Below, one piece after another: positions 34,682 through 43,183 of a DNA stretch of 51,081 nucleotides (positions are counted from its first letter, which is position 1; every line of letters begins with the position of its first letter). Source of the stretch: Promethearchaeota archaeon Loki_b31 (GTDB lineage: Archaea > Asgardarchaeota > Lokiarchaeia > Sigyniarchaeales > SOKP01). The DNA lies in contig NJBI01000022.1 in assembly GCA_005222975.1 (NCBI GenBank), positions 1 to 51,081 of the forward strand, given 5' to 3'. A program made the translations under genes and the position numbers. Under the pieces are notes generated by a model. The model searched no databases, was not told the origin of the DNA, and was given only the letters and a program-made list of their open reading frames with translations.

Positions 34682-34866
34682 TGTGCTTAATTTATATTCT
34701 GTTTTTTAAATACTTTTTTTTATTTTACTTATATTATAAAGTCAAAAAGCACAAAATAATAAAAATTTTTTTATTGGTGTGCTCTGTTATATTTATAATA
34801 ATTAAAATCAAAAAATGATATTATATATAATATTTTAAAAAATCAAACAAATGGGTGTAAAAATAA

Positions 34867-35271
34867 ATGGCCGAAATGCTTACTGACCTTCTAAACTCAA
34901 TCTACGGGCGAATTGCCCAACTTGGTCAAGCAATTCAAGGATTGAAAACTTCTTTAGACGGGCTAAATCAAAATATTGAACAAAAAATCTCTAATCTAAA
35001 TGAAAAGTTAAAAGAATTTTCAGAGGAAATTGGAATAACAAAAGGTAAACATATTGAAGTTTTGAAAGATATTGGAGAGAGTACAAAACTTGAATTGATG
35101 AAAATACAGGAAGGCCTAGGATTAGATGCTCTTGAAACGCTCGTGAAAAACCTAGAAGAATTCTCAAAATTGTCTGCGGAAGTACTTAACCAAGATACCG
35201 TTAATTTACTTCTTTCTGAAGCAATTAGTTCGGTAAAATCCATGAAAGATATATCTCAAAATAATGTATAG
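34867..35271 (+). CDS. Short coiled-coil protein A of three-gene module
   Basis: 134 residues, almost all helical with heptad-like spacing (IAQLGQAIQGLKTSLDGLNQ, then NIEQKISNLNEKLKEFSEEI). No membrane helix, no Cys. A good TATA-like stretch (TTATATATAA near 34820) and GGGTG before the ATG mark it as the first gene of a unit. The next gene encodes a similar short coiled coil and the third a TPR/MIT-like protein. Function unknown. Confidence 0.6.
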   Translation: MAEMLTDLLNSIYGRIAQLGQAIQGLKTSLDGLNQNIEQKISNLNEKLKEFSEEIGITKGKHIEVLKDIGESTKLELMKIQEGLGLDALETLVKNLEEFSKLSAEVLNQDTVNLLLSEAISSVKSMKDISQNNV

Positions 35272-35311
35272 TATAAAGAATGTAGTATAATCGTAATGAG
35301 TTGATAAAAAA

Positions 35312-35734
35312 ATGGCAGAAAAATTATTGGATAATATGATAACTAAAATAAATCAGATTACAACTTCGCTAGATGGTACAATCGCTCAGATCACTCAAAT
35401 GAGCACCGCAATTCAGAATATGTCGCAAAAGTTTTCTGAAGAAACAATTTCTGTAAACGAGAATATACGACTTATAGTGGAAGTACTTAAACAATTTCGC
35501 ATGAAATCTAGTGAAAACATGCAAGAGATTTCAGATGATTTTAACGCTAGGATAAAAGAACTATACGAAAAAAAATCAATTGAATGTATCACTGAAGAAG
35601 AAAAGAAAGCTATTGAAATAATAAGACAAGCTGCTAAAGCTGTTTCTAATAACCTCTATTACGCTCAATTATTAAATGTTATTCAATCTATAAGAGAAGA
35701 AACTAATAGGATTATTAGCTTTAAAGAACCGTAA
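35312..35734 (+). CDS. Short coiled-coil protein B of three-gene module
   Basis: 140 residues, helical. The segment TKINQITTSLDGTIAQITQM resembles the LGQAIQGLKTSLDGLNQ part of the preceding protein, suggesting distant paralogy. The C-terminal half is a separate helical region (EEEKKAIEIIRQAAKAVSNN). The start lies 40 bases after the previous stop. Probably a partner of protein A, for example as a hetero-oligomer; that is inference. Confidence 0.6.
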   Translation: MAEKLLDNMITKINQITTSLDGTIAQITQMSTAIQNMSQKFSEETISVNENIRLIVEVLKQFRMKSSENMQEISDDFNARIKELYEKKSIECITEEEKKAIEIIRQAAKAVSNNLYYAQLLNVIQSIREETNRIISFKEP

Positions 35735-35802
35735 AGCATCTAGTTTTTTTATGATAAAACTTTATTTATATCATCAACAAAGAAAATAAGGAGTTATTAA
35801 AT

Positions 35803-36705
35803 ATGCCAACGGGCAGCTTTGTAATATTATTACCTTTGGACGCCGATTACAGAATTTTAGGTTATTATTTTAAAGAAGGAAAATATGATTTTGAAATAAC
35901 AAACGATTTATTTCTAAGGCTTAATTTAGATCATTCTAAAGACGAGTACAACTTGTTGAAATTAAAAGAGAATCAAATTATTTCTTATGTTTATAAATTT
36001 AAAGGAAAATTAGCTCGAAAGGCTTCTGGGATTATTATTGGATTATTGTTAAATGAAAACGATAAACCTGAGAAATTCAGATCTGCTCTTAAGGAAGGAG
36101 CTGAAGCAATTGAAGTTTTAGGGTTAAACTTTTTAAAAATGAATTCAGAAGAATTTGAACCGCTCTTAAAAGATATTTATTTAGAACACCTCGAACCATT
36201 AATCGACATCCTAAAACCAGATGCTTTAAAAAATAATGTTATAACTATAACTAAATTTATGTTGAGCGGTGGGAAACAAGAAAGAAAAATTGCTCAAGAA
36301 TTATTAAAAAAAATTGAAGACGGAGAACACGAAAAAATCTCGGAGTATTATAATACGGCGGATAGTGCCTTGAAGGCTTTAGATTACGAAAAAGCCGCGA
36401 AATTCTTCAAAAGAGCTGCTGAAATTGCTGAAGAATTATATGTTATTGACATTGCTGAATCTTTAAAGGAGAAGGCTAATTTTTCGGAAGATTTTCCAGA
36501 TGTATCAAAAGCAAGGGACAAACTTGTTCAAGAAGCAAGAAATTTTCTCAGGAACGAAAATTTTCATTCAGCGTATATTTCTTATAAAAAGGCTAGCGAA
36601 CTTTCTAAGAAATTAGTTGATTTTAATAAAGAAGAAGAGTATCGTTTGAAGTCAAAAGCTCTTGAGGAATTTTTTAAAGTTGATGAGGAATATAAAAAAA
36701 AATGA
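35803..36705 (+). CDS. Protein with longin-like N-terminus and TPR/MIT-like C-terminus
   Basis: 300 residues. Residues 1-105 look like a small alpha/beta sensor fold (SFVILLPLDADYRILGYYF, later KASGIIIGLLLNENDKPEKF), similar in outline to longin or roadblock domains. Residues 165-290 contain two or more helical-hairpin repeats (YNTADSALKALDYEKAAKFF and FLRNENFHSAYISYKKASEL) like TPR or MIT domains. In eukaryotes such parts occur in trafficking and ESCRT factors. A TATA-like TTTATTTATATC and AAGGAG precede it. The assignment is by pattern only. Confidence 0.55.
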   Translation: MPTGSFVILLPLDADYRILGYYFKEGKYDFEITNDLFLRLNLDHSKDEYNLLKLKENQIISYVYKFKGKLARKASGIIIGLLLNENDKPEKFRSALKEGAEAIEVLGLNFLKMNSEEFEPLLKDIYLEHLEPLIDILKPDALKNNVITITKFMLSGGKQERKIAQELLKKIEDGEHEKISEYYNTADSALKALDYEKAAKFFKRAAEIAEELYVIDIAESLKEKANFSEDFPDVSKARDKLVQEARNFLRNENFHSAYISYKKASELSKKLVDFNKEEEYRLKSKALEEFFKVDEEYKKK

Positions 36706-36746
36706 TTTAATCGTTTTTCAATTTCTTCACTAAAGTTTCCTATAAA

Positions 36747-37580
36747 ATGGCAAAATTGGATAAAAAGATTATTGGATTAGTTACAGATTTTGGAGCGAAA
36801 GGGCTCCATTATGTAGCTAGTATGAAAGGAATAATATTAAAAATTAATCCTAAAGTAAAAATTATTGATATTTCTCATAATATCGCTCCATTTTCAATTA
36901 TAGAAACCTCCTATGTTGTTAAAACAACGCATAAATATTATCCTGAAGATACTGTTTTTATCGTTGTAGTCGATCCAGGAGTCGGTAGTTCCCGAGAGAT
37001 TGTAGCAATTAAAACTGTTAATAATCAATTTTTTGTCGGTCCTGATAATGGCATATTTAGTAATGTATTTTCTCCAGACGATATTGTTGAATGTGTAACT
37101 GTTGAAAATCAGAATTATTTCTTTAAACCAATCTCAAAAATGTTTCACGGAAGAGACATAATGGCACCAGTAGGAGCGTACATTACTAAAAATGTCCCAT
37201 TGAATAATTTTGGTCCTTCTTTTAATCCGTCAAAATTTGTGAAATACCCTCTCAAGTACGAAATTTCACCAAAAAATAAAAAAATAACTTGTGTTATTCA
37301 ATATATAGATACTTTTGGTAATGGAACAACAAACATCCCCTTACAAGAAAATAGAATATTGGGAACTTCAATAATTGTAGAGCACGGTAAAAAAATTGTC
37401 ATGTTATATAAAAATCAAGAATATCGTGGGAAATTTACATCCCATTTTGAATCGGTGCCACCAAAATCAATATTATTCGTTAAAGGCTCATTCGGCTATC
37501 TCGAAGTTTCAATAAATTTAGGGAACGCAGCTAAAGAAATAGGAATTGAATTGGGAGACGAAATTTCATTTAGTTTTTAA
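36747..37580 (+). CDS. SAM hydroxide adenosyltransferase (DUF62)
   Basis: 277 residues. It splits S-adenosylmethionine with water to adenosine and methionine. The family motifs are in order: GLVTDFG near the start, IDISHNIAPF, VFIVVVDPGVGSSREIVAIK, FVGPDNGIF and MFHGRDIMAPVGA. The C-terminal beta domain has YIDTFGNGTTNIP and ends SINLGNAAKEIGIELGDEIS. It lacks the loop that marks true fluorinases. Followed after 14 bases by the Nudix-NMNAT gene, so a nucleotide-metabolism unit is likely. Confidence 0.9.
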   Translation: MAKLDKKIIGLVTDFGAKGLHYVASMKGIILKINPKVKIIDISHNIAPFSIIETSYVVKTTHKYYPEDTVFIVVVDPGVGSSREIVAIKTVNNQFFVGPDNGIFSNVFSPDDIVECVTVENQNYFFKPISKMFHGRDIMAPVGAYITKNVPLNNFGPSFNPSKFVKYPLKYEISPKNKKITCVIQYIDTFGNGTTNIPLQENRILGTSIIVEHGKKIVMLYKNQEYRGKFTSHFESVPPKSILFVKGSFGYLEVSINLGNAAKEIGIELGDEISFSF

Positions 37581-37594
37581 AAAAGGCTTTGAAT

Positions 37595-38740
37595 ATGGAA
37601 AAAGAAATCTTGGCATGTATCGCAGATAATAATATTAGATTTTTGCACTCAGGACAAATCGCAAAATACATCTTTCCCGTGGAAAGGGAAGAGGCTCACG
37701 AAAAGAAAATTAGTCATATAATAACACGCCTTTTTGTAGTTTCTATTACTCCTGATAAAAAAATACTCTATCTTGTTCAAAAACGTGGTAAAAATAAAAA
37801 AAGTTTTCCCGAATATTTTACAGACTCAGCCTCGGGGCATGTTGTGTATAAAAGAAATTTAACTCTGAGAGATATTGAAGAGGAAGCAAAGAGAGAGCTT
37901 GAAGAAGAGTTTGGCATACTTCCGATAGCGATTGACAAACTATTATTTTACGATTTAAATACAGAGGAAAATAAGAATACAACTGAAGTTGCGTATGTAT
38001 TTTTAGGACTAGTTAAAAATAATGTGCAGCTAAAACCTAATCCAAACGAATTACAAATCAGCGAAAGTCGTTTCTACACTCAGTCTGAATTGACAAAACT
38101 CTTACAGAATGAAAAAACAATTGATTATACAAAAACGATATGGAAAAAACTACTTAATACGGACTTAGTTACAAAATTTAAGGTCAACATTAATAAAACT
38201 AAATTAACGGGTTCGAAAAGAAATATTGCGTTATTTCTTGGAAGGTTTCAACCATTACATCACGGTCATATTTATGTGCTCAATAAAATATTTAAAGGCT
38301 ATAAAAAAATTAAAATAGGAATAGGAAGTTCTCAATTATCTAAAACTAAAACAGATCCCTTTACTAGTGAAGAAAGAGTAAGTTTCATAAATTCTGCCTT
38401 AAAAGTGAGAAATATCAACCCAGATAGATTCGAAATATTTGCAATTCCCGATATTTTTAACGCAAACAAATGGGTGGACCATGTTATTTCAATAGTAGGC
38501 GATTTTGATACGTTGTATTCCAATAGTGAATGGGTTCGACAACTTTTTCACAATAAGGGATTTATTGTAGGAGAGAAATTAGAAATTTTTAAGAAAAAAT
38601 ATAACGCGACAAATGTAAGAAAATTAATAAGCAAAGAAAATAGAAATTGGACAGTGTTAGTGCCTAAGGAAGTCGTAAATTTAATAAAAGGTTACGATGG
38701 TATCGAACGTATAAAATCTTTATATGAAAAAGGAGATTGA
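37595..38740 (+). CDS. Nudix-NMNAT fusion protein
   Basis: 381 residues in two domains. Residues 35-180 are a Nudix hydrolase with box GHVVYKRNLTLRDIEEEAKR closing ELEEEFGI (81-107). From about 205 on is a nucleotidyltransferase of the archaeal NadM type: ALFLGRFQPLHHGHIYVLNK with the HxGH motif, KTDPFTSEERVSFI (counterpart of ISTEER), and NATNVRKLISKENRNW near the end. NMNAT makes NAD from NMN and ATP. A fused Nudix could remove ADP-ribose or damaged NAD. Bacterial NadM-Nudix proteins have the opposite domain order. ATG at 37595 is preferred over a TTG two codons earlier. The stop overlaps the start region of rtcA. Confidence 0.85.
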   Translation: MEKEILACIADNNIRFLHSGQIAKYIFPVEREEAHEKKISHIITRLFVVSITPDKKILYLVQKRGKNKKSFPEYFTDSASGHVVYKRNLTLRDIEEEAKRELEEEFGILPIAIDKLLFYDLNTEENKNTTEVAYVFLGLVKNNVQLKPNPNELQISESRFYTQSELTKLLQNEKTIDYTKTIWKKLLNTDLVTKFKVNINKTKLTGSKRNIALFLGRFQPLHHGHIYVLNKIFKGYKKIKIGIGSSQLSKTKTDPFTSEERVSFINSALKVRNINPDRFEIFAIPDIFNANKWVDHVISIVGDFDTLYSNSEWVRQLFHNKGFIVGEKLEIFKKKYNATNVRKLISKENRNWTVLVPKEVVNLIKGYDGIERIKSLYEKGD

Positions 38741-38742
38741 AA

Positions 38743-39810
38743 TTGAATGGAAGCGATTTTTTAGAAATCGATGGTTCTTTTGGAGAAGGAGGCGGAGCAA
38801 TCCTACGTCTTAGCGCGGGATATTCGGTTCTATTTAACAAACCACTGAGAATAAAGAATATTCGTGCTAATCGCCCTAAACCTGGTTTAAGATTACAACA
38901 CTTACTCGGTCTTAAAGCCCTTGCTAACCTAACCAATAGTAAATTAAGCAATTGCAATGTTGGAACTGAAGAAATTACTTTTATTCCTAATATTAAATCT
39001 TTAAAAAGTAAAATACATGTAAAAATCAATACGGCAGCAAGCATAGGGCTATTACTCCAACCAATTCAAATTGCGTGTTTAAGGCTAGTTCAACAAGATA
39101 AAATTAATATTATACTCGAAGGAGGAGGTACTTTTGGTAAATGGGCACCTAGTTTAAATTACCTTACTAATGTTATCTATCAAATATTTAAAAGATCTGG
39201 ATTGACAATTAATATAGAAATTAAAAAATTTGGATTTTATCCTAAGGGAGTAGCTCAGACTAATTGTACGATAATTCCTCCAAAAAATAACCTTAAACCT
39301 ATTAATCTTACTAATTTAGGGGATGTCGATCTAATCAAAGGGGAAATTGTTCTGACAAATCATCTAAAACGTAATGGAAACAACATTGCGAATCGAATTA
39401 AGAAATCTATTAATATAGAAATAAAGAAAACTTTAGGGATCGAGACAGACATCAAAGATGTTTGGGTAAATTCATTGAGTCCTGGAGTTGGCCTTTGTTT
39501 GTGGGCTTGTTCTAACACCGGAGCAATAGTATCAACAGGCACTATTTTAGGGGAAAAAAGACTTTCATCAGAAAAATTAGGTTATATTACTGCTAAAGAA
39601 ATGATTAAATACATTCAAAACGAAATTCCTGTTGATAATTACCTTAGCGATCAATTGATTCCATTAATGGCTTATGTTAAAGCCCCATCAAGTATAAAAG
39701 TATTTGAAATTACGAGTCACACACGAACTAATTTAGAATTAATTAAACTATTTACAGATAAAAGCTATAAAATTTTAAAATATGATAACCACTATTTAAT
39801 TGAATATTAG
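38743..39810 (+). CDS. rtcA: RNA 3'-terminal phosphate cyclase
   Basis: About 355 residues. It turns RNA 3'-phosphates into 2',3'-cyclic phosphates using ATP. Typical start FLEIDGSFGEGGGAILRLSA, then NRPKPGLRLQHLLGLKA, GGGTFGKWAPSLNYL and, near the end, LSDQLIPLMAYVKAPS. A TTG start at 38743 with AAGGAG eight bases before it; a TTG two codons earlier overlaps the stop of the previous gene. Placed in a run with the DUF62 and Nudix-NMNAT genes. Confidence 0.9.
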   Translation: MNGSDFLEIDGSFGEGGGAILRLSAGYSVLFNKPLRIKNIRANRPKPGLRLQHLLGLKALANLTNSKLSNCNVGTEEITFIPNIKSLKSKIHVKINTAASIGLLLQPIQIACLRLVQQDKINIILEGGGTFGKWAPSLNYLTNVIYQIFKRSGLTINIEIKKFGFYPKGVAQTNCTIIPPKNNLKPINLTNLGDVDLIKGEIVLTNHLKRNGNNIANRIKKSINIEIKKTLGIETDIKDVWVNSLSPGVGLCLWACSNTGAIVSTGTILGEKRLSSEKLGYITAKEMIKYIQNEIPVDNYLSDQLIPLMAYVKAPSSIKVFEITSHTRTNLELIKLFTDKSYKILKYDNHYLIEY

Positions 39811-39973
39811 TCAGATTTGTATTCTGTATTTGTACTTTTACGAAATTCTATAAATTAAGTTTAATATTAACTTTTTAATACCTTTAAATTCAAAAAAAAT
39901 GCTCTCATTAAAGAAATTTTTAAATGATTACAATTATATGATAAATATAAAAATTAGAAAGTACTAAATAACC

Positions 39974-40891
39974 ATGTCAACAAATGTATCTAATAGATGT
40001 CCTAGATGTGGCAACTATAATCGAATCGACTCGTTCGTGTGTGCTTTTTGTGGTAAACGACTTAGAAGTGAAAGGATAGAAAATTTTTCTATATTTAAGC
40101 GTATAGAAGAAGAATTCATTTCTCCTGCCCCTTGGTATATTACAATACTTTGGTTGTTTACTAAGCCAAATAGGGCTTTTTGGAACATAAACCATAAGAG
40201 GAAAGACTCTCCAGGATTTTTAATTTTATTATTTAATTCGCTCATTTATGGACTCATGGGTTTAGCCTTTTTTTCACATATTTATATTCAAACGATACCG
40301 CCTTTTAGCCTTGGTAGGTTTATTATAGATTTAGCCGCTTTTATAGCCTTTTTTGCGTTTGGATTTATGTTTTATTTTATTTTTAGTCTAATATTGATAT
40401 GGTTTTTTATTAAAGGGGCAAATCTTGCCGTTGATTTTTCAGAAAGGTTAGAAGCGCGTTTTGGAGAAAAGAAAGAAGGAAAAGAAAAATACAGTCAAGC
40501 TGAGATGAGTCCTTTCAGCATCTATAAAGGAGGAACTTTACACCAACAGCAAGCGTCAAAATTAAAAATGATGTTGTGTGCGTTTGCACCCTATTTATTA
40601 ATAAATGGTATTGAGATTTTAATAATTTTAATTGGAATCCCATATATTACTATTCCTAATCTCTTTTTATTTGATCCAAATATACTCAATCCTATGTTTG
40701 CTTCCCCAACTTGGACGCTGCTTCATCTTATGGACGCTTTAACGATTGCCGTGTGGGTTCCTATATTAATTACCCTTGCTATTAGAGAATTATCCAATTC
40801 ATCCACGTTTCGCGTGCTCATCTCGTCATTAGCAATTGGGATAATATTTGCAGTATTTTATTATTTCTTACGCCCTACATTTATAATATAG
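39974..40891 (+). CDS. Zinc ribbon-Yip1-like membrane protein
   Basis: 305 residues. Residues 9-30 are a zinc ribbon (CPRCGNYNRIDSFVCAFCG). From about 50 on, a Yip1-type membrane domain: WLFTKPNRAFWNI (the P-x-x-AF entry), FLILLFNSLIYGLMGLAFF, then about five membrane helices to the C-terminus. Eukaryotic Yip1 proteins act with Rab GTPases in vesicle budding. Archaeal versions are of unknown role. The next gene follows after 24 bases and may be a partner. Confidence 0.75.
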   Translation: MSTNVSNRCPRCGNYNRIDSFVCAFCGKRLRSERIENFSIFKRIEEEFISPAPWYITILWLFTKPNRAFWNINHKRKDSPGFLILLFNSLIYGLMGLAFFSHIYIQTIPPFSLGRFIIDLAAFIAFFAFGFMFYFIFSLILIWFFIKGANLAVDFSERLEARFGEKKEGKEKYSQAEMSPFSIYKGGTLHQQQASKLKMMLCAFAPYLLINGIEILIILIGIPYITIPNLFLFDPNILNPMFASPTWTLLHLMDALTIAVWVPILITLAIRELSNSSTFRVLISSLAIGIIFAVFYYFLRPTFII

Positions 40892-40915
40892 TATTACACT
40901 CCTAGCCTTAGAGAA

Positions 40916-41542
40916 ATGACAAATCGGAAAAAAAACTCTTTTGAAATTAAATCTGAGCTTGAATCTGAAATATTTGCAACAGTAAATACAATACTTAATT
41001 TATATCAAAAATATCAAAAAGGTATTTTAAAAGAAATTTTTTTTCAAAGATCGATCAAGAGTGCTACGAACGATTTATTGAAGCTTAACTTATCGTTAAA
41101 TAAGCATAATATAGTCCTTTCAAAACTATTGAATCACATGAATTTTACTGACGATTATTATAAAGCTATTGACATTATCAACAAAATATCTTCTCTTAAC
41201 TTTTCTACTAGCCAATTCTCAGAATCACTTAGTTCTTCTATTCTTGAAATTCCAGGGATTACTTCGGAAATTACAGCCTCTTTTATAACGCTAATAGACG
41301 CGCTAAAATTAGACGGTTTTGATAATAACGAGCTAATTTTTGGATTTTTTAAAGATTTGAAGAAAAATTTTGATAGATTTCCCGGTTTAGAATTAGACAA
41401 GATAAAATTGCAAAAAATCTTTGAAGAAATCTTACAAAACGAAGAAAAAATTGCTAATAATAAAAATTATAGAGATTCCATAGCAGACGATTTGTATGTA
41501 GTGTTTAAAGAATTCAAAAAAAAATTGAATCTGGGGAAGTAG
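40916..41542 (+). CDS. Helical unknown protein next to Yip1-like gene
   Basis: 208 residues, mostly predicted helix, with no Cys pairs or membrane segment. Hydrophobic repeats (NTILNLYQKYQKGILKEIFF; LSLNKHNIVLSKLLNHMN) suggest a helical bundle. Unrecognised. Close spacing to the Yip1-like gene (24 bases) implies co-transcription. Confidence 0.5.
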   Translation: MTNRKKNSFEIKSELESEIFATVNTILNLYQKYQKGILKEIFFQRSIKSATNDLLKLNLSLNKHNIVLSKLLNHMNFTDDYYKAIDIINKISSLNFSTSQFSESLSSSILEIPGITSEITASFITLIDALKLDGFDNNELIFGFFKDLKKNFDRFPGLELDKIKLQKIFEEILQNEEKIANNKNYRDSIADDLYVVFKEFKKKLNLGK

Positions 41543-41635
41543 CAAAAATAATAAAATTAATTAAGTTTTCATGCTTTAACAGCATATCAATAAAAACTTA
41601 AAATTGAATTAATTGAAAAACTAAAGGTAATCTTC

Positions 41636-41911
41636 TTGCCAAGACCGGGTTTAAGATCAAAAGCTCAAAAACGAAAAAAGCTGAAAACTCCTGGAAATCA
41701 GAGTGTTTCTCATTATTGGAGAAAAAAACCTAGTAAGGCTCAATGTGCCATTTGCAAAAAATCGCTTCAAGCTGTACCAAGATTAAGACCAGCGAAAATG
41801 AAAAAAACAAATAGGGTTTCCAGAAGAGCAAATCGACCTGAAAGCGGAATGTACTGTGCTAAATGTTTGCAAACCTTACTAAAAGAATCTGTGTGGCAAT
41901 CAGAAAGTTAA
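41636..41911 (+). CDS. rpl34e: Ribosomal protein L34e (eL34)
   Basis: 91 residues from a TTG start giving (M)PRPGLRSKAQKRKKLKTPG, the conserved eL34 beginning. It has the zinc site CAICKK and YCAKC, and RLRPAKMKKTNRVSRRANRP between them. An archaeal/eukaryal 50S protein. Followed by cmk and L14e as in other archaea. AAGGTAA lies 10 bases before the TTG. Confidence 0.93.
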   Translation: MPRPGLRSKAQKRKKLKTPGNQSVSHYWRKKPSKAQCAICKKSLQAVPRLRPAKMKKTNRVSRRANRPESGMYCAKCLQTLLKESVWQSES

Positions 41912-41996
41912 TCCGATCTTGGAATTTCAAAAATATTAAATAATTTCTGGTTTTAATTTCTTTTAATAGTTAAATTCAATTTTGAGAAATGTAAAA

Positions 41997-42533
41997 ATGA
42001 TAATTGGCATATCTGGGCTTCATGGTGTAGGAAAATCTACGATTGCTAAATTATTGGCAGAACGCCTCGGAATCCTCTACTACTCAACGGGACAAGCGTT
42101 TCGAGATCTTGCAAAAGAAAAGAACATGTCTTTAGAAGAATATACGAATTATGCCGAAAATCATACTGACATTGACAAAGATTTAGATAATAAAGTCGTT
42201 AACATGGCAAAGAAAGGTAATATTATTATTGATAGCCAATTAAGCGGACATATTCTCAAATCCATAGCAAATTTTAGAATACACTTAACTTGCCCATTAG
42301 AATTACGTGTTAAAAGAATGTCGGAGAGAGACCAAACATCTTTCGAAGAAAAATTAAAAGAAACAACTTTAAGGGAAAAATCTGAATTGGAACGCTTTAA
42401 AAAACTCTATAACATTGATTTAAGCGATAAAAATTCGATTAACGAATTTTTTGATTTAATTATTAACACAGAAAATTTTTCTATTGAAGAAGTGTTAGAT
42501 ACAATCCTATCTGAGTTAAAAAATTTTTATTAA
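41997..42533 (+). CDS. cmk: Cytidylate kinase, archaeal type
   Basis: 178 residues from the ATG at 41997; a TTG at 41982 is possible. Phosphorylates CMP/dCMP to the diphosphate. P-loop GISGLHGVGKSTIAKLLAER, then LYYSTGQAFRDLAKEKNMSL, DSQLSGHI (the Walker-B-like region) and the LID RVKRMSERDQTSFEE. Its place between L34e and L14e is the standard archaeal arrangement, which favours Cmk over the kinase PSTK. Confidence 0.9.
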   Translation: MIIGISGLHGVGKSTIAKLLAERLGILYYSTGQAFRDLAKEKNMSLEEYTNYAENHTDIDKDLDNKVVNMAKKGNIIIDSQLSGHILKSIANFRIHLTCPLELRVKRMSERDQTSFEEKLKETTLREKSELERFKKLYNIDLSDKNSINEFFDLIINTENFSIEEVLDTILSELKNFY

Positions 42534-42669
42534 ACTTTTTCTACTTAAAAATCATAAAAAATTTATAATTGAAATTATTCCTTAATTTACGATAGATCGT
42601 TTATCTTTTCTGAAAATTAAAAAATTCAGTAATGATAAATTTATTGAAAATAATTTGGTGACAAATTAT

Positions 42670-42942
42670 ATGAGCATATACGATATTGGAAGAATTTGCG
42701 TTAAAACTATGGGAAGGGAAGCGGGAAAATATTGCGTTGTCGTCGATATCATCGATAAAAATTATATTTTAGTTGATGGTTTGGGAATTCGCCGAAGAAG
42801 GGTAAATTACAGGCATATAGAACCGATAGCAGATACGATTGAAATCAAAAAAGGTGCTTCACATGAGAATGTCGAAACTGCTATTAAAAAAGCAAAATTA
42901 GAAAAAAAAATGAAAGAGATCGTTTCCATTCCTACAAAATAA
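42670..42942 (+). CDS. rpl14e: Ribosomal protein L14e (eL14)
   Basis: 90 residues from MSIYDIGRICVKTMGREAGK, then YCVVVDIIDKNYILVDGLG and the RRRRVNYRHIEPI segment. The KOW-containing eL14 family is archaeal/eukaryal only. The Lys/Glu-rich C-terminal helix is normal. Upstream TTG and GTG codons are alternative starts. It is followed by a palindrome with a T-run. Confidence 0.93.
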   Translation: MSIYDIGRICVKTMGREAGKYCVVVDIIDKNYILVDGLGIRRRRVNYRHIEPIADTIEIKKGASHENVETAIKKAKLEKKMKEIVSIPTK

Positions 42943-43004
42943 TTATTTAACTTCTAAAAAACCATAAAAATAGAAATATTGCTGAGCGTCGCCATTGTGC
43001 GTCG

Positions 43005-43023
43005 TTAGCGCTAATTTTTTTTT
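43005..43023 (+). terminator. Palindrome plus T9 run
   Basis: TTAGCGCTAA (43005-43014) is a perfect 10-base palindrome followed by nine Ts up to the first base of tRNA-Ser. It closes the L34e-cmk-L14e unit. The preceding bases 42981-43004 are unusually G+C-rich. Confidence 0.5.
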
Positions 43024-43126
43024 GCAGACATTGCCTAGCCTGGTACGGCGCCGGCTTGGAGCGGAAAAACGGTCCCAGAAAGCCGGTGTGTGAAAGCATC
43101 CGAGGGTTCGAATCCCTCTGTCTGCG
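43024..43126 (+). tRNA. tRNA-Ser (GGA) with intron
   Basis: Acceptor GCAGACA pairs with TGTCTGC and is followed by G73, the archaeal Ser discriminator. D-stem GCC/GGC, anticodon stem CCGGC (43051-43055) with GCCGG (43082-43086), and T-arm GAGGG/CCCTC around TTCGAAT. The anticodon loop begins TTGGA, giving GGA, and is 26 bases long, so an intron of about 19 bases follows position 37. A 15-base variable arm supports Ser rather than a short-arm tRNA. CCA is not encoded. Confidence 0.85.
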
Positions 43127-43183
43127 CTTTATTACTTATAGAAATAAGGAAAGTAATAGAATCAAAAAATCTCTTTTATTAAT

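Noticed and set aside
41997..42533. PSTK (O-phosphoseryl-tRNA kinase) for the small P-loop kinase
   Set aside because: Length, the GISGLHGVGKST loop and position between L34e and L14e fit cytidylate kinase.
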